Source: an uncultured Sulfurovum sp.
Lineage (GTDB): Bacteria > Campylobacterota > Campylobacteria > Campylobacterales > Sulfurovaceae
Assembly (NCBI GenBank): GCA_902727905.1
Contig: CACVAR010000149.1
Span: forward strand, 1-33,929
Reading direction: 5' to 3'
DNA length: 33,929 nt
In this document: one piece after another, positions 15,614-22,755 of the stretch
Layout: every line of letters starts with the position of its first letter
Position numbering within the stretch: position 1 is the stretch's first letter
Made by a program: the position numbers and the translations under genes
Notes under the pieces: model-generated
Database searches by the model: none
Told to the model about the DNA's origin: nothing
The model's input: the letters and a program-made list of their open reading frames with translations, nothing else

Positions 15614-18600
15614 TTAACTTTCAAAACTAATCGTTGCCAATGCTCCTCCAGCATGATTTTCTAATGTCAAGTATCCTGACATAGACTCTTCTACAATCAT
15701 TTTTGCCATGTAAAGCCCTATGCCTGTACCGTCACTTTGAAACTTAGTGGTAAAGTAAGGTTCAAAAACTTTTTTAACTATCGCATCTGAAATACCACCA
15801 GCATTATCTTGTATTGTAATGTCTATGCCTTTATTTGTCTTTTTTGAGGATACTTTTACTTTTCGGTCATTAATCTTATTTTCCACTAAAGCATCTTTTG
15901 CATTGTTCAGTAAAATCAATAAAACCTGCATTAACTCATTTTTATAACTCTCCAGTACCAAGTCTTTTTCACACTCAAATATAAACTTAATATTATTACT
16001 AATATAACTGGCGTTAACAAAGTCCACACACTCCTTAACTGCTTCTTCCACTTTAAACTCTACTTTTTCTTTATCGGCTCTGAAAAAGTTTTTAAAGTCA
16101 TTAATCGTTGAACTCATTTTTTGTATAAGTTTATTGGATTTTTCAGTAAAGGCTTCCATATCATTCTTATTAAAATCATTATCAGAATATTTTGAAGAGA
16201 GTAGGTAAACAGAGGCACTTAAAGCATTAAGAGGTTGTCTCCATTGATGGGCAATGTTTCCTATCATCTCTCCCATGGATGCCATTTTACTTTGTTGCTG
16301 TAACATTGTTTCATGCTCTCTAAGTATCGTAATGTCTGTAAACGTGACAACTTGAGCATCTTTGTATATCTTTTTACTTGCTTTAACAACAAATACATGC
16401 TCTAAGCCATTCTTGTCATCTATGTAAACTTCATGAATTTCGTTGCTATATTTATTAATATAATCTATCCATAGAAGTCCATCCATTTCTGCTTTTAGAT
16501 GTTTTACATTTTTTTTATCTTTAAATAAGTCACAAATACAAAGATGTACTTTTAAAAAACTCTCAAAACTCTCGTAACCAAACATTGCTAAAAATTGTTT
16601 GTTTCCACTGGTTATTTTTTTACCATCTGTCAAAATAGTAATGGTTTCTTGTTCATCAAGAAGTTTTGTCACCCTATTTTTCTCTTCATTAATTGCTTTT
16701 TGACTCTCTATTAACTTCTGTTCACTCTCTTTGATGTACGTAACATCCATAAAAGTTAAAATAGCACCATCATAAATAAGCCTTCTATTCTCTCTATTCA
16801 CATAAGGATAAATTGTAATCTGATAATGAACCCCTTCATGTTGTAGTTCTAGTACACTTTTTTCTCTTTTCTCTATAACGTCAAGAATTAACTCTCTAAT
16901 GTTTCCTAAATCAATTTTAGTACCAACTGTAGTAATCAACTCATGAATGTTTTGATTGCTAATCTCAAATATCTCTTTAGCTTCTTGGGTAAATGATTTA
17001 ATTTTAAGATTATTATCGACAATAATCATACCAAAATCCAAAACCCTAAAAACATTTTCAAAGTCACTGTTACTCTCTCTAAGAAGAGAAGATTTTGTCT
17101 CTAGCTCTTCATTGACTGTTATGAGTTCCTCATTGGAACTTTGTAACTCTTCATTAGAAGTTTCTAGTTCTTCATTGGTACTTTGTAACTCTTCGTTAGA
17201 GCTTTGTAACTCTTCATTCGTACTTTGTAACTCCTCATTGGTGGTCTCTAGTTCTTCTATGGTTACCTGCAATTGCTCTTTTACAAGCATAAGCTCAGTC
17301 TCTAGTTCCCTTGCATAGTTAGAAGTAACGACTTTATCGTCTTTAATAATAACCACCTCATCAGAACTCTCCATAAATACAAGGGCCACAGAATCAGAAA
17401 GGAAATCATTGTTCTGTAGAGGAAAAACAATAATATTAATGTACTTTATTTTGTCTCCATTATCATCTACTTCTACCTTAACCCTTTTGTTAAAAGAAGC
17501 TGAAGATTTTCTAGCTTTAGCAATGAGTACCCTAATGTCCAGTCTAATTTCGTCTTTAATAAAAGAAAAAACATCTAAATTAAAGTTCCCTATGGGAAAG
17601 TCAATGTATCTTCTCGCATTCCCACCAATATAAGTAATGGAATCATTTCTATCAATAATTAAATAATCTTTAAAAAGTTTATCTTTAATAGAACTTGCCA
17701 TAGAACTTTCTATGGCAGAATCTTTGTCTAAAACTTTTTCTTTTTCATGAACTACTTTTTGATTACCTGTATAAATTCTTTTAGAGTAACGTTTTGGATA
17801 GTAGGCTAAGTTTCCAACGTTTAAATCCTTAGTATTTGCATCTTTTTTAAATATCTTGGCTTGATGATCTACCGTAATATACAAATCCTTTAAAGAGTTA
17901 ACAGCTTCACTTTTTCCCAAAAAGAGTATGCCAGAGTTTTTTAATGAATGGTGAAAAATAGAGATAATACGTGTCTGTAGTGTTGTGTTAAAATAAATTA
18001 ATAAATTACGACATGAAATAAGGTCTACTGAAAGAAAGGGAGGATCTTTAACTAAATCATGTACTGAAAATATAAGTGATTCTCTCACCCTTTTACTTAT
18101 TTCATATCGTTCATCTACAAGTTCAAAATAGTTATCAATATAAAAACTATCTATATGCTCTATCTCCTCTGGGGTGAAAGAGTTATTTCTAGCTGTATCT
18201 ATGGCTTGTTCACTAATGTCAGTGGCAAATATTTGTATGGTTTTCTTGACATCATATTCATCTAAAATCTTATGAATCACCATCGCAATACTATAGGCCT
18301 CTTCTCCTGTGGCACAACCAGCAACCCATACCCTAATACGCTTTTCATTTGAAGTAACCAAAGAGAGTATGGACTTTTCTAAAGACTCAAAATAAGCCTT
18401 ATCCCTAAAAAAGGAGGTGACAATAATAAGTAAATCTTTATAAAGTAGCGTAAGCTCATTTGAAGATTTTTTTAACAACTCTATATAGGCTTGTAAACTA
18501 GAAGACCTATTTACTACCATTCTTCGCTCTATTCGCCTTTGAATCGTCCCTAACTTATAATCTGTAAAATCAACATCAAACTTCTCTATAAGTAAATCAT

Positions 18601-19234
18601 AGATGGTATCAATACTCCCAACACTCACAATACTTTCATGGGGAGCATCAGGTAAGGTTAAAATTTTCAATATATCTTCTGCCATCTCTTTAGGGGTCAA
18701 AATAGCATCTACATCCCCAGTACGTATGGCAGCTTTAGGCATAGACGAGTACTTTGCACTCTTTTCATCTTGCGCAATGGTTATTCCTCCTGCATTTTTA
18801 ATCGCTTGTATGCCCTCACAACCATCACTTCCTGTACCTGAAAATATAATTCCCAAACATCTTGATTCAAATGTTTTAGCCAATGAAGTAAAAAAGATAT
18901 TTACCGAGGGTTTTGGGTATTGTTTTTTTAAAGGAGGAGAGAGTTTAAACAAATTATCTTTCATCGTTAAGTTATTATTAGGAGGACAGATGTATATTTT
19001 GTTCGCAACCACAGGCATATTGTCTTCAATCATCACAATAGAGATATCTTCAATATCACGGGCAAGTAATTCTAAGAGCATGGTAGGTCTAGCTGGATCT
19101 AAATGCTGTGTAATCACATAGGCAATGTGTTTGTTTTTACTGGTATTAAGGTGTGAAAAAAACTCTTGCATAGCTTCATAACCACCAGCACTCGCACCAA
19201 TGCCAACCACTCTTAAGTTTTCTTGTTTTTTCAT
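15614..19234 (-). CDS. CheB-CheR-PAS hybrid sensor histidine kinase, paralogue
   Basis: 1206 aa with the same domain order as the plus-strand paralogue: CheB (GASAGG with Ser15, QHLDP, SGTGSDG), CheR (GCATGEEAYSIAM, SCRNLLIYF), PAS-like region, heptad coiled coil (17096-17263), PAS regions, H-box GNIAHQWRQPLN with His996, and HATPase (NNAKDAL, DNAGGI, GTGIGL). One PAS-like segment near the C-terminus contains CICDLF, matching CICEFF in the paralogue; these Cys pairs could be redox or metal sensing (inference). AAAGTG precedes ATG 19234. No receiver domain and no membrane helix. The two kinases are tail to tail with 18 bases between stops and no obvious terminator, so their transcripts may overlap. 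Expected partners are the receivers at 9828 and 11298. Confidence 0.9.
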   Translation of the reverse strand: MKKQENLRVVGIGASAGGYEAMQEFFSHLNTSKNKHIAYVITQHLDPARPTMLLELLARDIEDISIVMIEDNMPVVANKIYICPPNNNLTMKDNLFKLSPPLKKQYPKPSVNIFFTSLAKTFESRCLGIIFSGTGSDGCEGIQAIKNAGGITIAQDEKSAKYSSMPKAAIRTGDVDAILTPKEMAEDILKILTLPDAPHESIVSVGSIDTIYDLLIEKFDVDFTDYKLGTIQRRIERRMVVNRSSSLQAYIELLKKSSNELTLLYKDLLIIVTSFFRDKAYFESLEKSILSLVTSNEKRIRVWVAGCATGEEAYSIAMVIHKILDEYDVKKTIQIFATDISEQAIDTARNNSFTPEEIEHIDSFYIDNYFELVDERYEISKRVRESLIFSVHDLVKDPPFLSVDLISCRNLLIYFNTTLQTRIISIFHHSLKNSGILFLGKSEAVNSLKDLYITVDHQAKIFKKDANTKDLNVGNLAYYPKRYSKRIYTGNQKVVHEKEKVLDKDSAIESSMASSIKDKLFKDYLIIDRNDSITYIGGNARRYIDFPIGNFNLDVFSFIKDEIRLDIRVLIAKARKSSASFNKRVKVEVDDNGDKIKYINIIVFPLQNNDFLSDSVALVFMESSDEVVIIKDDKVVTSNYARELETELMLVKEQLQVTIEELETTNEELQSTNEELQSSNEELQSTNEELETSNEELQSSNEELITVNEELETKSSLLRESNSDFENVFRVLDFGMIIVDNNLKIKSFTQEAKEIFEISNQNIHELITTVGTKIDLGNIRELILDVIEKREKSVLELQHEGVHYQITIYPYVNRENRRLIYDGAILTFMDVTYIKESEQKLIESQKAINEEKNRVTKLLDEQETITILTDGKKITSGNKQFLAMFGYESFESFLKVHLCICDLFKDKKNVKHLKAEMDGLLWIDYINKYSNEIHEVYIDDKNGLEHVFVVKASKKIYKDAQVVTFTDITILREHETMLQQQSKMASMGEMIGNIAHQWRQPLNALSASVYLLSSKYSDNDFNKNDMEAFTEKSNKLIQKMSSTINDFKNFFRADKEKVEFKVEEAVKECVDFVNASYISNNIKFIFECEKDLVLESYKNELMQVLLILLNNAKDALVENKINDRKVKVSSKKTNKGIDITIQDNAGGISDAIVKKVFEPYFTTKFQSDGTGIGLYMAKMIVEESMSGYLTLENHAGGALATISFES
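16233..16297. repeat. Right copy of the 65-bp inverted repeat covering the kinase H-box
   Basis: Inverted partner of 14909-14973 (two mismatches in 65, perfect over 50). The copies are 1.26 kb apart in opposite orientation around the convergent 3' ends of the two kinases. Confidence 0.85.
17096..17263 (-). repeat. Eight 21-bp coding repeats (heptad coiled coil), minus-strand kinase
   Basis: Eight heptads, TIEELET through ITVNEEL, mirror those of the plus-strand paralogue at 13823-13990. They form the helical linker between the methyltransferase half and the kinase half. Confidence 0.8.
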
Positions 19235-19311
19235 ATTTTGTTCACTTTATACATAATTGGAATTATAACAAATTTCTCTCTTAAATAATTTAGTTGCTTA
19301 TTGCCTAACTT

Positions 19312-19467
19312 ATGGAAAATATTCTTGAAAATGTTACTGAAAAATTGAAGGGAAAAATTATTAAGAAGTCAGCTTTTAATGCTGGAAATCCTCTCTGTTT
19401 TTATAAAGATAGAGAGGATTTAGAAGCTAAACCATTGGCTATACTAATGCTTAATGGTAGGCTCTAG
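19312..19467 (+). CDS. Possible 51-aa small protein
   Basis: Open frame from ATG 19312 to TAG 19467, starting MENILENVTEKLKGKIIKKS and ending LAILMLNGRL. No good ribosome site, and its 3' end overlaps the exported-protein gene on the other strand by 24 bases. The composition looks protein-like but there is no known motif. The internal hairpin at 19386-19421 lies within it. It could be a decayed gene fragment. Confidence 0.25.
   Translation: MENILENVTEKLKGKIIKKSAFNAGNPLCFYKDREDLEAKPLAILMLNGRL
19386..19421. terminator. Hairpin downstream of the small exported protein gene
   Basis: AAATCCTCTCT (19386-19396) pairs exactly with AGAGAGGATTT (19411-19421) around 14 bases. On the minus strand it follows the stop at 19444 and fits a terminator, although no U tract follows. 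Confidence 0.45.
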
Positions 19468-19698
19468 AGTTTTTTCAGACGAGACAGCTATCACTTCTTT
19501 TTTCTCATTCTCTTTTGTCTCAGTAGAAGTAGCTTCTTTTATATTCTCAGATACGTTTACAATTGAATCCTTAGTATCTTCAGCCATAGAAGTCGCAGCT
19601 TCCTTCATATCGACAAACATGTCCCTAAAACTAAACTCAGCTTGTGCGTTTATTGACAGTGCAACTACTGCCACAAATGTCATCATCAACTTTTTCAT
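19444..19698 (-). CDS. Small exported protein with helical, lysine/glutamate-rich mature part
   Basis: 84 aa. GAGGATGG precedes ATG 19698. A clear signal peptide (about residues 1-20, cleavage after AQA) is followed by a probable amphipathic helix (MKEAATSMAEDTKDSIVNVSENIKEA) and a disordered Thr/Glu/Lys tail. This looks like a periplasmic apolipoprotein-like or YtxH-like helix, but no family is claimed. Divergent from the DUF350 operon, across a 266-base AT-rich gap in which I see no gene or strong repeat. Confidence 0.6.
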   Translation of the reverse strand: MKKLMMTFVAVVALSINAQAEFSFRDMFVDMKEAATSMAEDTKDSIVNVSENIKEATSTETKENEKKEVIAVSSEKTLEPTIKH

Positions 19699-19964
19699 TT
19701 TCCATCCTCTTTTTAAATTAATGTTATAAAGTAGTATAACTTGTAGTAAGTAGTTTAATAATTAAAACGTACCATTTAAAAATTTATTTTTATAATATAA
19801 AGTTATAATAATAAATTTTGTGGCATTTCAAATGAAAATCTTAAACAAAAAACAAAAACTTCTCAAACTAATATAACTTTTTTGGTTATAGTTATAAAAA
19901 ATAAGTTACTACAACATCTAAAGTCAACATTAAAAAATTCAAACATTGTTGTAAAGGAAGAAAC

Positions 19965-20177
19965 ATGGAAACATTTCAAATATCAGGTGTTTTATCTGCA
20001 CTCATTTATTCTGGTTTAGGTATTGCTGTTTTAGCATTGGTATTTTTACTCGTAGAAATAGTCACTAAATACTCAATTAACCGTAAAATATCCCATGATG
20101 GAAACATTGCCCTTGCAATTGTACTCGGTTCAATGATTATTGCCATTGGTATGATTATCTCAGCAGCCATTCGCTAA
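19965..20177 (+). CDS. DUF350 membrane protein
   Basis: 70 aa, two transmembrane helices (about residues 9-33 and 45-68) joined by a short loop with NRKISHDGNIALAIVLGS, the DUF350 hallmark. Many DUF350 proteins carry two such units; this one has a single pair. AAAGGAAG precedes ATG 19965. The next gene starts directly after its stop codon, so it heads a tight operon with the spermidine-synthase-like and NspC-like genes. DUF350 function is not established; it is often encoded beside spermidine-synthase-like and PspA-type genes, suggesting a membrane or envelope-stress role. Confidence 0.82.
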   Translation: METFQISGVLSALIYSGLGIAVLALVFLLVEIVTKYSINRKISHDGNIALAIVLGSMIIAIGMIISAAIR

Positions 20178-21698
20178 ATGTCATCAACCATTGACAACAA
20201 AGCCAAAGAGATAGCATTACTCTTTGGTACTTTTCTCATTGCCATCTCTGGACTGGTCTACCAGCTCTTAGAGGGGACTTTATCTTCTTACCTTATGGGA
20301 GACTCCATTTACCATTTTTCATTGGTTATTGGGCTTTTTATGTCTTCCATGGGTATTGGTGCTTGGCTCTCTCGTTTTATTGAAGAGAATTTAGAACGTG
20401 CTTTTGTCAAACTACAACTTGCCATTGCACTTTTGGGTGGATTTTCTGCCTTTATTCTATTTTTTGCTTTTGCCTACATAAACAACTATGATGCTTTTCT
20501 CTATCTGGTCACTGTTTTACTAGGCTCTATGTTAGGGATAGAAATTCCCCTTATTATCCGTATACTCAAAGAGAGCTTTTCATTAAAAACCAATATCTCT
20601 AATGTTTTTACAGTAGATTACATAGGAGCATTATTTGCTTCTTTACTTTTCCCATTGGTTTTAGTTCCTAAACTCGGTCTCATGCAAACCTCTTTTCTTT
20701 TTGGTTTACTCAACCTGTTTGTCGCCACCATGTCCTGGTATATTTTTCGTAAACTTCTAGGTAAACAGTATATTTTGTATCTCTTGACAGTTTTTGTCGT
20801 ACTCTTGTTAGGCTTTTGGCAATCAAGTAAACTAACAAGCATGCTTGAAAATAAGCTTTATAAAAACAATATTATTTATGCTACCCAAACACCTTATCAA
20901 AAAATTGTAATTACAGCTAACAATGGACGAGTACAATGTTACATCAACGGTGCTATTCAGTTTGACAGCATTGATGAACACCGATACCATGAGTCCTTAA
21001 CCCATCCAGCTATGTTGACCAGTCCTAAACATGACAACATACTTATCATTGGTGGTGGTGATGGTATGGCTCTGCGTGAAGTTTTAAAATATGATGATGT
21101 ACAAAAGATTACTTTAGTTGATTTGGATCCAATGATGACCAAAATATTTAAAGAGCATAAAACCCTCAGTAAACTCAACGACAATGCCTACGACAACCCT
21201 AAAGTAACCGTTGTCAATCAAGACGCATGGAAGTTTATGGAGAATGCCACAACACTTTACGATGTAATTATTATTGATTTACCCGACCCAAATAACATTT
21301 CACTTTCACGTCTTTACAGCCAAACCTTTTACAAAATCTTAGCCAACCACCTCTCACGTTCAGGCGTCATGGTAACCCAAGCTACATCACCTATATTTAC
21401 CCCCAAAGCATTTTGGAGTGTTAAAGAGACCATGGCAAGCACAGGACTTGAAACCAAAGCCTACCATACTTATGTACCAAGCTTTGGAGAGTGGGGCTTT
21501 GTTATGGCTTCCAAGTTTCCAATCCATTTTAAAAACCATGAACCAATAAAAAATTTAAAATACCTCAACAAAGAAGTTCTACAACGTATGGAGATTTTTG
21601 AAAAAGATATTACCCAACAAGAGGTTAAAGCAAATAAACTGAGTAATCATAAACTCATTGAGTACTACAATGAAGGTTGGGATGTTTGGTATGAATAA
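20178..21698 (+). CDS. Membrane-fused spermidine-synthase-like (aminopropyltransferase-fold) enzyme
   Basis: 506 aa. The N-terminal half (about residues 10-215) has roughly seven transmembrane helices. The C-terminal half is a spermidine-synthase-type Rossmann domain: QFDSIDEHRYHESLTHP (261-277), the AdoMet loop IIGGGDGMALREVL (290-303), VDLDP (314-318), NQDAWKF (347-353) and the catalytic-loop region IIDLPDPNN (365-373), where spermidine synthases typically have DssDP. The reaction expected is transfer of an aminopropyl or aminocarboxypropyl group from (decarboxylated) AdoMet to an amine at the inner membrane. It begins with no gap after DUF350, and its end overlaps the NspC-like gene. No AdoMet decarboxylase gene is present in this window, so the true donor is open. 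Confidence 0.82.
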   Translation: MSSTIDNKAKEIALLFGTFLIAISGLVYQLLEGTLSSYLMGDSIYHFSLVIGLFMSSMGIGAWLSRFIEENLERAFVKLQLAIALLGGFSAFILFFAFAYINNYDAFLYLVTVLLGSMLGIEIPLIIRILKESFSLKTNISNVFTVDYIGALFASLLFPLVLVPKLGLMQTSFLFGLLNLFVATMSWYIFRKLLGKQYILYLLTVFVVLLLGFWQSSKLTSMLENKLYKNNIIYATQTPYQKIVITANNGRVQCYINGAIQFDSIDEHRYHESLTHPAMLTSPKHDNILIIGGGDGMALREVLKYDDVQKITLVDLDPMMTKIFKEHKTLSKLNDNAYDNPKVTVVNQDAWKFMENATTLYDVIIIDLPDPNNISLSRLYSQTFYKILANHLSRSGVMVTQATSPIFTPKAFWSVKETMASTGLETKAYHTYVPSFGEWGFVMASKFPIHFKNHEPIKNLKYLNKEVLQRMEIFEKDITQQEVKANKLSNHKLIEYYNEGWDVWYE

Positions 21699-22755
21699 TA
21701 TCATGCCCACACCTTACTTTATTATGTATGAAAACAAACTCATACAAAACCTCAAAAAACTAAATGAGCTAGAAGAAAAATCCAACATTCACATCTTGCA
21801 CACGCTTAAGAGCTTTAATCAAAGCTCTGTATTACCTATTATCAGTGCTAAACTCTCAGGCATGAGCATTACAAGCCCTAAAGAGTTAGAAATGGCTAAA
21901 AACTCCCATGCTCAGCATATTCATCTTTATGCTCCTGCATTTACAAAATCCTCTTTAGACAACATGCTCAGACACATCTCAACCCTTTCACTCAACTCTT
22001 TAAACCAATGGAAACGCTTTCAAACACTGCCTAGCTCTAAAGGCTTACGTATTAATCCCAAACTTCATTTAGTCATTCCCAAACATTGTAACCCCAACCT
22101 AAAAGCCTCACGTTTAGGTGTTGATTATATTGAGTTTTTAGAACAATATCATAGTAACCCTAAGCAATTTACAACATTAGAAGGTTTACATTTTCATGCA
22201 CTCTTTCAAGACAAAGGTGAAGGCTTAAAACTTTTATTTGAACATCTCAACGCTCACTATCAAGATGTTTTACCTCAACTCAAATGGCTCAATCTTGGTG
22301 GGGGACATGACTTTACAAGCCTTGACTATGACGTTAATCTACTCATCAATGAGCTTAACAGTTTTCAGACAAAGTACCCAAAGCTAAAAATTTATTTTGA
22401 ACCAGGAGAATCTGTAACTAAGGGATGTGGAGACTTTGTTAGTAGCGTTTTAGACATTGTCACTATCGACAAATTGAACATTGCCATTCTTGACACCTCC
22501 ATTGAAACCCATCTTCTTGATGTTGCCATAGTACAACAAAAACTCAAAGTTAAAAATACCCAAGAAAAACCTACTCCTCACCTTTATGAACTCACAGGAA
22601 ACTCTTGTTTACAAGGCGACATCATTGGTACTTACTGCTTTACAGAAGCTTTAAATATAGGGCAAAGAATTGTCTTTGAAGACATGATGCCTTACACCAT
22701 GGTCAAGATGACTGAGTTTAATGGCATGGAAAAGGCTGGGTTTTATCTACACTAA
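21691..22755 (+). CDS. nspC: NspC-like PLP-dependent carboxy(nor)spermidine decarboxylase
   Basis: 354 aa from ATG 21691, which overlaps the upstream gene by 8 bases; starts at 21670, 21682 or 21703 are also possible, since family members usually begin near PTPYF. Alanine-racemase-fold decarboxylase: PLP lysine in HTLKSF (K40), LEGLHFHAL (163-171), LNLGGGHD (200-207), the phosphate-binding EPGE (237-240), and TGNSCLQGDIIG (302-313) with the catalytic Cys306 and substrate Asp310. NspC removes the carboxyl from carboxyspermidine or carboxynorspermidine, the last step of the Campylobacterota spermidine route. This copy sits in an operon with a membrane aminopropyltransferase-like enzyme, so it may be a specialised paralogue. 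Its 3' end overlaps the end of the restriction gene res by 9 bases. Confidence 0.82.
   Translation: MNNIMPTPYFIMYENKLIQNLKKLNELEEKSNIHILHTLKSFNQSSVLPIISAKLSGMSITSPKELEMAKNSHAQHIHLYAPAFTKSSLDNMLRHISTLSLNSLNQWKRFQTLPSSKGLRINPKLHLVIPKHCNPNLKASRLGVDYIEFLEQYHSNPKQFTTLEGLHFHALFQDKGEGLKLLFEHLNAHYQDVLPQLKWLNLGGGHDFTSLDYDVNLLINELNSFQTKYPKLKIYFEPGESVTKGCGDFVSSVLDIVTIDKLNIAILDTSIETHLLDVAIVQQKLKVKNTQEKPTPHLYELTGNSCLQGDIIGTYCFTEALNIGQRIVFEDMMPYTMVKMTEFNGMEKAGFYLH

Noticed and set aside
16956..19121. Several plus-strand frames opposite the second kinase (16956-17318, 18603-19121 and others)
   Set aside because: They mirror the conserved minus-strand CheB and heptad coding; Ser/Leu-rich repeats are the antisense of NEEL codons. 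No ribosome sites or motifs.
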